This document shows positions 13,885-23,700 of a DNA stretch of 64,000 nucleotides, piece by piece; the stretch's first letter is position 1; every line of letters starts with the position of its first letter. The DNA comes from Symbiodinium natans. Taxonomy: Eukaryota > Sar > Dinophyceae > Suessiales > Symbiodiniaceae. The translations under genes and the position numbers were made by a program. Under the pieces are notes generated by a model, which did no database searches, was not told the DNA's origin, and saw only the letters and a list, made by a program, of their open reading frames with translations. Where the stretch lies: positions 254,321 to 318,320 of the forward strand of contig CAJNDS010002515.1 in the NCBI GenBank assembly GCA_905221605.1, given 5' to 3'.

Positions 13885-16800
13885 TTCATGCAACCTGGCT
13901 CTAATGCAGCATTTTGGCTTCATCCGTCCTGAACTCTTTGAGACATGTCTACTCCGGGTCCGGCTCCCAGAATGTGAGCATCCAGACACAGGCAGGAACA
14001 TCGAGTATAGTAATACATACGTACATACATGCAGACAATACGCACAGACATACATTCTTACATACATGCAGAAAGAACTGATCGAGCCACACTTGGGCTT
14101 CCATCGGGCGTTCATAGCTCGTTTTTTGTGCGTACACCGGCTTTCAAAGATTGGTCGCTTTGTTGTGTCTTTGCTCGTTTAAGGTCCGAAGAACCATCGC
14201 CCGTGACATGCGCCCATACATGCAGGCCACGTTGGGCCGTCGGTCCCAGATCCCTTGCGTTGATTCTGACAGGAATTTCCTGAAGTGAGACAGAGACAGC
14301 CTCGCCAGGTGTTTTGTTGTCGTTGAGCTGAGAGAAAAGTTTCGATGTGCCTTCCGTGGCGCCATGTCTCTTGATGCAACGTTCCCATCACCTGCATCCT
14401 CTCCAATGATTGCTGGGAATGATGATGAGGCCCCCAGGCCCAAACCTGATGGTCCCAGCGATCATCAGAACCCTAAATCCTATCGCCCTACTTACGGTTT
14501 AGGGTTTGGGGTTGAGGAAATGGGCCGGTTGTGCACATGTTTTTTTTGTTGTTGCTTTGCCTTTTACGTTTGCGGCTTCAGCTTGAGCCAGGACCCGAGC
14601 CGATGAAAGAGGAGACTGCTTGTTTCATGGGTTGTTTCTCAGGTTTAGGATTGAGGGTTCGTTTTGGTGGTTCCGATGCGGTTTTACAACTTAAAGGGTT
14701 CGTGTAGGGGTTCTTCTACGGTTTTGCAGTGTGATGCCTTTCAGGACTGGAGATTAAGGAGCTCCAAAGAAACTTGGCCCACCGAGACGCCCAGGCCGTG
14801 CGCGTGGGCGAGTGTGCGCTTCGTATAAAGTGTCAACGCAACCCGAGCAAGACCACTATTTGCGTTGTGTGTTTATGCTGACATTGAAGGGTAACCCATG
14901 TCTCTCCTCGGAGGACATGTGGTAAGCGAATATCCGCCACTGCCCGTGGCTCAAGAACGAGCTCTGGCACGACAAACCCTTACTCCGTAAACAGTGATAG
15001 CTTCGGAGTAGATCCTACTTGGCATATACCCTCGGGAAAGGGGGAGAGTTTGCGCAGCGCAGACGAACGTCCCAAAAGGCCCCCATTTGTACACTAGCCC
15101 CACTCTCCATTCAGGGTTCGTCGTCCAGGCGCTTGGATTTCAAGGGCTTTTAGACCTCAGGCCCTACGGTTTCCAATTCCATTTAGCGGCACCCGCTCCT
15201 GTTAGGGTTTGGAGTCTCCAATCCTTCTGGCTTCCTACTCGAAGTAACACAAGACGCACGATCATAATTGCTGAGATTGTGCTTCTCACTGCAATTTTGA
15301 ACTGTTGCATTTATTGCCTGACTGTGTTGCTAAATGTGTATTTGTCAGCTTGCGGGGATTGCTATATGCTTCACTAGAGCGACGTGATCGCCGCCCTGAC
15401 TGTGGCCAGGGGTCGCGTCGCCATCGGAGAACAGTGCGCACGTGTGTCCTTGCAAATGAATGGCTTACTAGGCTCATTTTTTCTTGGCGCGTTCAGATAC
15501 CACACAAAAGCAGACTCTGGATATTCAGGACCTCTTGAGTCAGGCCCTCGCGTGTGCAATGCCGTGGCGTAAGCGTAGGTTCCTCGTCTCCGGCCGATGT
15601 GCGTCGCTGTGATCATCGGCTTTGTTGCAGCCACCTCTTCTGCTCTCCCTACATGGCTTGCTCAGACGCCTAGGGTCTGTGGAATCTGGGGGCGTGGCGG
15701 GTACTTTTCTAGACCCTAAACTCTAAACCGTAAACCCTAAACCCGAAGCCCTAAACCCGAAACCCTAAACCTTAAGCTCAAGTCGACCCTCGGTCCGCCA
15801 GAGCTGAGGATGTCCTCCAAAACACAAAAGTGCGACGACAGTGTCGCATTTGCGAGCCCCAACATCCAAAAGCGACGACAGGTTTGCGTTTTGCGGACCC
15901 CGACGACGTCCGAAAGACAGGTCTGTTTTTTTTTCGAACCCGGACATCCGAAAGCGACGACAATTGCGAGGATGGTGACATCCTAACGGCGCGGCGGTTT
16001 CCAATTTCGCAAATTGCTAATCCCCTTCTGGACGAATGCAGCGAACTCATCCACCGAAGACGCAGGATTGCACGCGGAACCTAGAGGGAGAGCGAAGATA
16101 TATTTCCAGAAACAACTGCGACATGCGCACATGGCCCAGGCGAGAGTGCGACTCGACAACATCCACGAAGCCAAAAGCGTGTGTTTTGCGATTTTTCCGG
16201 GCGCCCAGACCTGGGGACGCCAGCCTTGCGCTGAACGCAAGAACCCCGCACTTGTGTTGGCGAACGGCTTACCCACATGGGGCCTAGGCCAGGGCGCGGA
16301 TCGAGAATCTGTACTTGGTGATGATTCGAGGCCCCGGGAAATCTGTGCGTGCACGTGTTGTGGAAAGAACACGCGTTTCATCCACGTGCGGCCGCGCGAG
16401 AAAAAAAACGTCCGGGCGCCGAGTGAGCAACTCAATCTATTTCTGTTTTTACTTTGAGAAAGCGAGGCTTTCCTATTGAAAGCCCGACATGTATAATTTC
16501 TTATTGAAACGCAGAGACATGGGTCAAACAAAAGTTAACCAACACAGAAAAATCGAAAATGCATCACCCCAAGTTTTTTCCAACAAAGTGATGCAAGACT
16601 ATCTGCGTTTTTGTTTCTTTGTGTTGTGTGTTGTCGGCTGGGGTGTTGCTAGGCTTTGGTGCTTGGCGAGTTAGAAGCTGAGAGATCTCCGATGGCTTTC
16701 GAGGTGCTCTTCTTTTTGCTGATCGACGGTTATTCCATCGATGTGGAATGGTTTCGCCCCGGCAAGGCCGCCGCCATGTTGGCAGTATTTTGCTGTCTTG

Positions 16801-19621
16801 GTTGTTGCTGTCTTTGCCTGACACGCCGTTTCGAAATGTTTGACAGGACCAAGTTGTGACACTAATATTTTTGGGCTACATTGCGGCTGGCTGAGATATG
16901 TGCTCTGCAATCTGGGGGTGCTCTGTGCGTTGCATTCTGCTTGTGATTGCTCACATAGGCTTTGATATACTTCGTGCTTCTGAACATCTTCGTGGCCATT
17001 GTCCTTGATACTTTCTCTTTGGCCTCCAGACTTTATGCGGTGGAGGCAAACAAAAAGAACCCGATGATTGTACCTTGCATATGACTGAGAGGTGCCAGTG
17101 CAGAGAGGGTGGGATGCTGTGCGAGCATGGTGCGATCATTGTCGGCTCTCCAAGGTCTTCCTGCATACCTACTACAACTGGATGAAGGGACAGTCACTTG
17201 TGAAAGATGAGGCAGAGGAGCACATGAACCCCAAGGCAGGACACCAAGCAAGCTAGTTGCTTTTCTCAAAAGACAGGCAGACAGACCCCCACCCGGCTCT
17301 CTGCTCTCTGCTCTTCCTTTCCGGTTTTTTGCGTCTGCTTTTCAAGCTTCATCGTCTCAGGACCTGTCGATCACTCTGGAGCTGCTGCCGGGATTGGTCC
17401 GGCGGAAGTGGGTCGAGAAGAAGCGCAGGCTTGAGACCAAGCAAGCTTGAGTCAAGCTTGAATCAAGCTTCTGCCAAACCAACCTGTTTGTCTCCTGACG
17501 AGCCGTGCGCGCTTCAAGGATGCAATTTGTTGCAGACCAGAACTTTGCGGGCATGGATCTCTTCCCCGAGGAGACATTCCTCTCGTCTCATGAGGGAGCT
17601 CGCATAGCTCGCTTGGACGTTCAGTGCAGGATGTGGATCGCTCGCTGTCAAAGAAGGCGGATAACATCGTCACCGAGCCTTTGCTGATGCAACCCTTTCT
17701 CCGTGAATCAGAGACGGTGCTACTCTTTCGAAGCGAACACAAACCACAGTTGTCAATCCGAGTCTGGTTTTTCGGTAGTACAGAAATCATCCAGTGATTG
17801 AGAGTTGGCGTAACGTGCTTAGAAGAGTTGACAGAACACCTGGGCTTCTCAATCTCCAGCAACCCTTAGTTGCAGCAATCTGCTCTGCATATTTGTTCAG
17901 CTATTGTGCACCTTCTCTCAACTGTTTGCACTCAGCCTTTTTTCAAGTCTTCTTTGCGCCTTGTTGCAACAGCAGCTTTAGCTGCGTGTTCTTAATTTTA
18001 CTTGAAGAATGCTTCTGCCGTCACGACTCTAAAAGTTGTTGTTCATCCTGGATGCTGTGATGCCCGTCTGGGACTTGTGGGCTGCTTTAAGGCCAGGTGC
18101 GAACTGAAGGGGCCCTATCCAGCACCAGTGCTGGGCCAAATTGAAGTCCTCAATTTCCGGGAATTGGGAGTCTACGGCTGGGTGGGACAGGAGCGGGGGT
18201 GTGACCTTACATCTGCTTACATTTGCACTCGCGAGACCCAATTTGAAGTTTGCCCGAAGGAACAGGCAGAATTCATGCTCGTTTGGTCAAAGGCATTTGC
18301 GGCTTGTGTTGAAAACATGTCTATGGCCTGTAAACGTCTGGTGAGAGTAAGATAGCTCACGTCGAGCTGTCGATGGTGCCGTATGCTCTTTCTGCGCGAC
18401 CGGAGACATACGGAGAATTTTCGCGGTCTCAGAGGGGTGCGGCTCGTTGATAGTCGAGGACGCTGCGATTCACTTGACCTGGAGCGCATATGCCAGTTGA
18501 TTCCTGTCGCTCTGGTTTCCTTCGTGCCTGGAGTTTGAGCGGATTCCCCTCCAAACCCATCTGGGTCACATCGGCTTGGAGAACAATGGACCACAGGGCT
18601 TCCGTCCGTGCAATGCTATGTTCCTGGCGGAGGTGTGGCAGCTGCCACTTGCCGCGAGATCGCCGTCTTCGACAGTCTATAGTGTTTTAGGAGTGGAGTG
18701 CATTGGGCATTGGATGACTTTTGGAGCCTATCTCAGAAGAATCGAGGAAGGGATCGGACCCGAACACCTGACCATGCTTCCAAAGCTATGTCCTACCAGG
18801 AAGTAGAGTTGTACGACAGTAAGGGAGAGTAGGGATGGCGTTGAGCGGGTAATGTGCGTGTGAACACCATCAAGTTGTTAGAGTATAAGTGGCAGATGAA
18901 ATGAGTGGCTAATGCTGTTTGCCTTGTCGGTGAGACCGAGGATTGGATGTTGCCAAGCACGCAGTCGGATGTGTTTGACCAGATGACAGCTCCAATAGAA
19001 CACAAGCGGCATGGTAGCACTTGTTGCTTTCTGTCATGTTGTGGAAGCGACACTATTTCAGTTTGTAGGAAGAGTGGTTTATGATTTGCTTCTGATGTAG
19101 TGCCCATGCTTGCATTGTACGCCATGCTTGCTCGACGTGGAAAAAATCTTCTAAGGCCCTTGGCATTGTATGACATCCCGCCGAGCGTGATGAAGCAGGC
19201 TCGTTGAGCTTGTGCAGGAGGAGGGAACCAGACAGTTGATGTCGTTGCATGGCAGGAGATCAGTCGGGCACAGCTGCAGCGGCTGATGGACGAGGTCGAG
19301 TAGAAACCAGTTCGCTGACAAAACCCTTCACACATACTTTCTTCACATGCCAATTGAGACATGCTTTTGCCACATCAATGCGCTATCTGGCCATGTTGGC
19401 TTGGCAGGACTCCACGATACCACTCCTGCTTGGCAGCAAACGTGCTGTCGAGGTAATCCGCAAGTTCAAGTCTGAAGAGCGGGAGGACGAACTCTGTGAC
19501 CTGCCATAACACAAAGCTAGAACCGCTGAGCTGCATGTGGGAGGAAGCTGGCAATCCAGTCAGTGCCGTCAAAGCCATGCAGGCGCTAGATACGGCCGGT
19601 GCTGATATTTCTCCAGAGTAG
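1245..19621 (+). CDS. Polycystin-like (PKD2/TRPP family) cation channel, multi-exon gene
   Basis: This is a gene-level entry; boundaries are the first and last exons I can place. Family landmarks appear in the right order on one strand. They are an S1-type helix (3775-3873), extracellular domain motifs FWSWM, GALRMRQ, CYSTYDE, GSGFFIDLP, WCDRLTRA and TNVNVIV (4402-8250), S2 (8564-8661), S3, S4-S5 linker, S5 (10,775), S6 with FVLLNIFVAIVLDTF (16,959-17,069), and the post-S6 segment TYYNWMKGQSLVKDEAEE (17,155-17,235). Polycystins are six-helix channels with a large S1-S2 loop; many conduct Ca2+ and other cations. Splice phases agree across most junctions, and donors are GT, GC or GA. Missing pieces are part of S4 and the pore helix/filter between S5 and S6. 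The N-terminal coiled-coil exons may be a separate upstream gene. Confidence 0.82.
1464..1525. repeat. (CAT)n microsatellite in an intron
   Basis: About 20 CAT triplets, interrupted by CACCGT near the middle. It lies just 3' of the proposed donor at 1443 and so inside the first intron of the gene model. Confidence 0.9.
2023..2400 (+). CDS. Long coiled-coil exon
   Basis: 126 codons, the largest clean exon in the left part. It starts after TGTAG|GTC and ends GAGATG|GTCTTG, phase 0/0. The peptide is rich in E, Q, K, R, L and A (for example DRDMQSMWDAKRQLESLEER and HNKNRLAAVADGTNALSKEQ), as expected for coiled coil. Three more exons in the same phase continue the theme: 2466-2510 (AQEQRLQALQDGFWQ, GC donor), 2575-2652 (ends MLACAHE, GT donor), and one ending at 2919 (EEEEFKTFVSWLQ|GTAGTG) whose start is unclear. 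A scaffold or assembly role before the channel domain is a guess. Confidence 0.65.
3554..3873 (+). CDS. Two exons: pre-S1 cytoplasmic segment and candidate S1 helix
   Basis: Exon 3554-3718 (55 codons, phase 0/0) follows a TTTTTTTCCAAG acceptor. It encodes an acidic segment with EDIFEETPDKDRFVGD and FWKFFEDID, and ends at a GT donor (TGC|GTGAAG). Exon 3775-3873 (33 codons) follows CTCCTGCAG and reads RVLEELEGNVFRDALLFGIV then ASWTAASLGSHQS. It ends at TCC|GTCAGG. The hydrophobic run ALLFGIVASWTAASLG directly before the extracellular domain fits S1. Its marginal hydrophobicity makes this a position-based call. Confidence 0.6.
4402..5633 (+). CDS. First half of the extracellular polycystin (TOP) domain, five exons
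   Basis: Exon from 4402 (to about 4490) contains VENIQSFWSWMQ, the family FWxW motif. Exon 4651-4779 contains ADLRDELLPLAYTDDVGA and ends GTAG|GTGAGC. Exon 5225-5270 reads LLGALRMRQLSASK, the (L/V)GG(V/A)RxRQ strand, and ends at a GA donor. Exon 5329-5392 reads RVQPNTGCSVTALVKHVYPD, also with a GA donor. Exon 5501-5633 reads DCYSTYDETRESQAPCP and ends at a GA donor (AATG|GAGCCT). Phases 1/2, 2/1, 0/0 and 1/2 agree at successive junctions. The cysteines in QPNTGC and DCYSTYD match conserved family positions. Only the junction from S1 to 4402 is unresolved. Confidence 0.8.
7420..8250 (+). CDS. Second half of the polycystin domain, three exons
   Basis: Exon 7420-7519 reads GSGFFIDLPANKSHALSMLH and then TWRWCDRLTRA, matching the family pattern GGGYxxDLxxN...LxxNxWxDRxTRA. 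It ends at a GA donor (GAGC|GACGCT). Exon 7853-7904 continues as VSIELTTMSTNVNVIVA, the xFIxFTxYNxNVNLF strand, with a GC donor. Exon 8172 to about 8250 begins VILFEFTPNGAVTGTVQTSA, equivalent to VRLLFEFPATGG. Splice phases are 2/1 and 0/0. The 1.8-kb intron before 7420 contains no exon I can defend. Confidence 0.85.
8564..10850 (+). CDS. Transmembrane helices S2 to S5 of the channel, six exons
   Basis: S2 exon 8564-8661 contains LGLVFLIFTVYSFWLMYKQL and ends GGAAA|GCAAAT (GC). Exon 9085-9148 gives FRTFYQFFRYGWNCADM, equivalent to the family YFRSFWNxLD, with a GT donor. Exons 9276-9330 and 9418-9491 supply S3 (LDIVLCIFSIANDVIS), with GA and GC donors. Exon 10,325-10,401 reads LLSLQAFRATDGAPRARLLP, matching the S4-S5 linker pattern LLxxxRGFRxxPRLxL. 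S5 begins at 10,775: LIIFAALLLVVFFGFAVAFS, ending near 10,850. Junctions from S2 to the second S3 exon are in phase. Something between 9492 and 10,324, probably most of S4, is not placed. Confidence 0.78.
11599..11665. repeat. Degenerate telomeric (CCCTAAA) patch in the S5-S6 intron
   Basis: A few CCCTAAA units mixed with variants such as CGCTAAA. Similar short patches lie at 12,382-12,397, 14,469-14,515 and 15,711-15,777, all within the roughly 6-kb interval between the S5 and S6 exons. I see no trustworthy exon between 10,900 and 16,950, so the pore helix is either hidden there or lost. Confidence 0.85.
13798..13882. repeat. (GA)n microsatellite
   Basis: Pure GA dinucleotide run of about 42 units inside the S5-S6 intron. 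Serine/leucine-rich or Arg-Glu open frames across it are artefacts. Confidence 0.97.
16959..17069 (+). CDS. S6 pore-lining helix exon of the channel
   Basis: 37 codons, phase 0/0. The acceptor is ACATAG|GCT and the donor ATT|GTACCT. The peptide contains YFVLLNIFVAIVLDTFSLA, matching the polycystin S6 signature FFxLLNMFLAIINDTY, then RLYAVEANKKNPMI. S6 lines the pore, and the NIF...LDT stretch is the most diagnostic piece of sequence in the window. The preceding exon, which should carry the pore helix and filter, was not found. Confidence 0.9.
17155..17235 (+). CDS. Post-S6 cytoplasmic exon of the channel
   Basis: 27 codons, phase 0/0. The acceptor is CTCCAAG|GTC and the donor is a clear GC site (CCCAAG|GCAGGA). 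It begins VFLHTYYNWMKGQSLVKDEA and is charged and amphipathic. It directly continues exon 16,959-17,069 in phase. Confidence 0.88.
17361..17600 (+). CDS. C-terminal cytoplasmic exons of the channel
   Basis: Exon 17,361-17,440 encodes LSITLELLPGLVRRKWVEKK and then RRLETK. It ends in phase 2 at ACCAA|GCAAGC (GC donor). Exon 17,519 onward starts in the complementary phase (CAAG|G) with MQFVADQNFAGMDLFPEE; its 3' end is uncertain. The basic LLPGxVRRKWxEKKRR segment suits a membrane-proximal cytoplasmic region. Confidence 0.75.
18266..18346 (+). CDS. Candidate C-terminal tail exon
   Basis: 27 codons, phase 0/0. The acceptor is GAACAG|GCA and the donor a strong AGA|GTAAGA. It encodes AEFMLVWSKAFAACVENMSM followed by ACKRLVR. 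No recognised domain. Assigned to the channel by position and strand only. Confidence 0.5.
19256..19621 (+). CDS. Candidate last exons of the channel gene
   Basis: Exon 19,256-19,294 (GGCAG|GAG to GAG|GTCGAG, phase 0/0) encodes EISRAQLQRLMDE, a helix of the kind that follows an EF-hand loop, though no complete loop is visible. A final exon after AATCCAG (about 19,559) reads SAVKAMQALDTAGADISPE and stops at TAG 19,619-19,621. Between them, 19,430-19,509 could add AVEVIRKFKSEEREDELC. Calcium binding by the tail would suit polycystin-2 relatives but is not shown. Confidence 0.45.
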
Positions 19622-20126
19622 CGTCAGCTTGGGGGTACACGGTCAGGGGACTATCTTCGCCCGCATTGACAAGCTTGAGCTTTGCACTCAGTGAATTAAA
19701 TGCCTTGTGTCCCCTGAAGCAAACCAGACATCACCGATCCTTCTTGTCCATAGGCCATGGGCAAGGTTGCTTTGGAAGAAGGCTTGATCAGCGCCGGTTC
19801 GAGGGCAAGGCGATTGCGTTGTTTAGGATCTGTAATCCATAGCTTAGGGATAACCTTTCGGTGGTGGAGCATCCCGCAACATACCCAAGCCCAAGCCTCG
19901 CCAGTGACCCAACGCGCTGTGCGAAACTAAGCCCCCAAATACAACACAGCAGCGCTAATTCCCAGCCTTCACAAGATCTCTGTGGGGCATCGTGAATCAA
20001 TCCACGCATAAAAGCTGTGATCAACTTAATTGCCGACGGCTTTCGCCTTATCATGTTCGTCCCGTGACATTGTCACACTTCCACGAGCTTGGCTCTCGCT
20101 GCGCTGTTCACTTGTCTTAGCTCATA
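19622..20126. other. Probable intergenic spacer
   Basis: I see no exon, repeat array or telomeric block in this stretch. It lies between the proposed stop of the channel gene and a dispersed repeat. Confidence 0.4.
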
Positions 20127-20314
20127 ATTGTAAACGCTTGCGCGCGCCGCTTCGGCAGCCGGGCCGGCCCAGACAGGAAAGGAGGAAAGATGGTTTCTGG
20201 GGCCTCAAAAAAAGGGAGGGGTCCTCACAAAATTTGGCACGTGGGAAGGGTTGGGTGAAGGAGACCGGATCCCGTGTCTGCTTGTTCCAAACGCTTCTCG
20301 GCAGGAAGCCGAGG
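20127..20314 (+). repeat. Dispersed repeat, copy 1
   Basis: This segment matches 43,131-43,490 in the same orientation. Shared blocks are AACGCTTGCGCGCGCCGC, TCGGCAGCCGGGCCGG, GACAGGAAAGGAGGAAAG, AAAATTTGGCA, GGAAGGGTTGGGT, and TCTGCTTGTTCC with the following CTTCTCGGCAGGAAG. Copy 1 lacks the G-rich expansions of copy 2. I see no terminal repeats or coding sequence. A non-autonomous element such as a SINE is possible, but the A- and B-box pattern is not convincing. Confidence 0.85.
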
Positions 20315-20755
20315 TAAATATCTATACATTGTGGCGGCATCTCGACTTTTTGAACGATGACATGCTGGCGCACCCTTCAATCTAGATTTCGAATGGATTG
20401 GTCTCCCTCGTCTGCCAACAAACGTAGAGCAATCCGCGGGCATCCAGGGCAATAGCCCTACAGAAAACACAAGAATGCCAAACAAAGTCTCAACCCCTTC
20501 TCCTTTCTCCAAAGCTTCGGAACTCAAGGCGTGTCAAGCTGGATGACGACGTGCCCGAGGTGGGACAAAAACAATGCACGGCTTTGCACAGCTTTGAAGA
20601 GCCTGCTGCTGTTGTGTCGAACCTCAAGTGGACCTCAAGGGGCTCATGGGCCTGAACGGTTGGCTTGCTGGATTCGGTGGGCTTTTTTGTGCTGTGAGTT
20701 TTGTCTGCAATTCAGACTCTACTTCCGGTATAGACGTTTGCTTGCTCAGCCCAAG

Positions 20756-23700
20756 GTGCCTGAGATCACGCAGGTGGCAGAGCAGATGAGCGGTGCCATC
20801 TTGGACCTAAGGCCCTTTATCAGACATCCGACGAACTCTGCATCCTGTTGCAAAATCTTGACATTCATAGTACCTCTGAGCTCCAAGTTCAGCAAGCAGG
20901 TTTGCAAGGGCGAGGGCAAGCAAAGCAGAGGGGAGAAGTGTTGCCGGGGAAACAAGCACCGTTTCATGCAAGCCACTTACACTTTCGCACTTTTTGGAGA
21001 GTATAGGAGGGAGCAGGCGGGGCAAAAGCAAGAAAAGCAAGCAACGCAAGCGCAAGTCCGTATTTTTCCGTATCTGAGAAGAGAGGAACCAGTTCCGTGT
21101 GCAGCTGACGGGCGTGATCGAGTGCACGGCGGTGTTGTTCGAGCATCTCGTGGAGCTGACGCAGGGATTGGACGAGGCCAATGGCAACTGGCAAGACACT
21201 CTAAGATCTCTAAGGGAGATCGTTTGGAGATGTTTGGAGATGTTTGGAGAGGTTTGGAGATGTTGAGTATGCTGAAGTTCCTTTACAGGTCCGGCAGAAC
21301 AGCGACGGTGTCCTCCAGCTAGTTCGCAACAACAAATTCCAGGAAACGGGTCTTGGCTACTGAGATCTTTGCCGTGTGCCGAGTCTCACCATGTCTCACG
21401 AATTCAGTTTCACCAGATTTGAAGCAGGTCTGCAGATGTCTGCAGATGTGGAGTAGACGAGTCATACGGAGCCACATCGTTACCAGACCTGGTCAAATCC
21501 AAGTTTCGCATGCGTTTCGTATGCATGTGCCATGAGGCACACAGATGCACAGTTCAAAGGCTTGCTCATTGATGTCATTGTGCGTGCGAGTCATGTGGGC
21601 TATGAGCATGTGGGTAGTGAGCAGAGCCGCTTTACATACAATGTGGGAGGAGCGCGCTATCAATGCAGAATCTGCCTCTCAGAGAGTGGCGGGGCTATTC
21701 CAGGTCGGTTCTTTTTTTGAAACTTCTAGCACGTGCACAGAGCACTGCCCGGATGCGCAGGACTTGCGACACGACGTCGCAGAGTTCTTCAGCGAAGAGG
21801 AGAGCAGGCCGAGCCGCCTTGACGCCCAAAACACAACTTGGGGCCCTTGGGGCACATCTTGGCATGGAGGCTCTCACCCCGCAGCCTCGGCGGGGAGGAA
21901 TCTATGCTTTTGGGGCTCAGCGAGATTCAGCGAGCATCGCGATGCCTCGCGCATTTTGTTGCACTGAGCTGCGCAGGAGCTTCGCAGCTTGGTTGCCGAG
22001 CAGCGTATGCCTCGCACCCAGTGCTTAGAGAATGCGTGGAGAGGCACGGTGAATCTTGCTAATGCGAGAAGTTGCGGGCAGTACGATGTGTCCCCCGCCC
22101 GTGGTCAGGAAGAACGGGGTCCGAAGGGTTCATGCATGTTGATGCTGCATACACCCACTTCTCCAAGATCCTTCAGGATTCGGGCCACACAAGCTGAAGG
22201 GAAAATGTGTTTTCCTGGCCAGAGCACGCGCACCGTAACTCACCCGAACACAGCAGCACTCATGGTCTCTATGAGAGCATGGAGGCACGTCGAGGCAGGT
22301 ACAAGGTGATCCTTGCAATGCCTTGCAACTTCGCTTTGCTAAGTTGCAGCAACTTAAGTGCCCACCGCTGCCCTGACCCGAGTCGTTCTGGCCCTTCCGG
22401 CATTTCGGCAACTTTGGGTGGCCCTGGGTTACAGCAGTCGTTCCAGTCAAGGTGCGTCCAAGGCCGATGAATACTTTATAGCTCAGCTTTCATAAACTTG
22501 TTGCATGTCAGAGCGGATGGGGCACTCGCGGGCGCTCGTGTGGAGCTCGTGAGGGAGCTTGTGGGGGAGCTCGTTGGGGAGCTCGTGGGGTAGCTCGTGG
22601 GAGAGCTCGTGCGCTCGTCGTGGGGCCCTTTGTGTGGCTTGAGGTCGCAGCTGGAAGTGGCAGTCTGGTCTCTGCATCCTGCCTGCAGCTTGTGATAGCT
22701 TGTGCATCGAAAGAGTGACGTCTCCAGGAGGGCGGTGTGGTCCCCGGATGTCGCCGTATGTCGCCGTCAGCTACGTAAGTCTGAGAGCTCAGGCAGAGCA
22801 TGGAGCTTCCAGAGCTGCGGCTGGCTGTACATGCACAGGAAGTGGCAGACATGTTATCGTTCGTTGTTGTATATTGTGGCGTTGTCTTATACTGCGATCG
22901 GCATTCACATGCCTATCACATGATGTCACATGTTGGGGTCAGGAACGACGCCTTACAGACTTGGAGTCCCGCCCAGAAGGACCAGATGTTTCGCAGGCAC
23001 GGATGTTTTGGAAAAGCTCCATTTGTGAGCTCCACCGTTCAACGAGCTGTGACAGCAGCTGGGCAATGACATGGAGCATGGTACAGTTGCATGACCCTCG
23101 TGACAGGTGCTATCAGAAGATGCAGACACAAAGGCAATTTGGGGCCGCGATTGTCGGGAGGGTTAGTCAGTTGGTAGTTGCTTCACATCACATACTACTG
23201 TCAGGATGCGGATGCTGGACCTGCCGACGTAGCAGGCACGCACGTCGCTGTGGGGCGAAGGGACGGAGATGGATGGACCATGATGAACCACAGTGTTCTG
23301 TTCTGCCTCGAGGCACGCTAGAGCCTCGCAGAGATGGCGAAGAGGTTCGGACATGTTGTTGCATGTTGTTGGGCAGAATTTCGCGGAGATGCTGTTGTGT
23401 AGGAGCTCCATGGATTGGCAGAGCAACGGGTGCCAGGGCCCCGTTCCGTAACATGACGGCGTTTGCCTCGGAAGATTTTAGCCGCTTTTAGCCAGGTCCC
23501 AGCTAGAGGTTGCGCTGTGGTCCTTGCCCCTCGGCCGCACACAAGTCACTGACAAGGGGAGATGTTTCTGCAAACTGGAAGGCAAACCGTGGAACTTCCT
23601 GAGATGCGTGTGGCTCTCCACTCTCAGGACAGGGCAGCGACGATGCAGTGAAAGTCAGCGAAGGGTTGTGGCAGATTTTGGATGTTGTATGCAGCATTTT

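Noticed and set aside
14940-14960. Spliced-leader-like CCGTGGCTCAAG
   Set aside because: Only 12 matching bases with the middle of the leader missing; no open frame follows.
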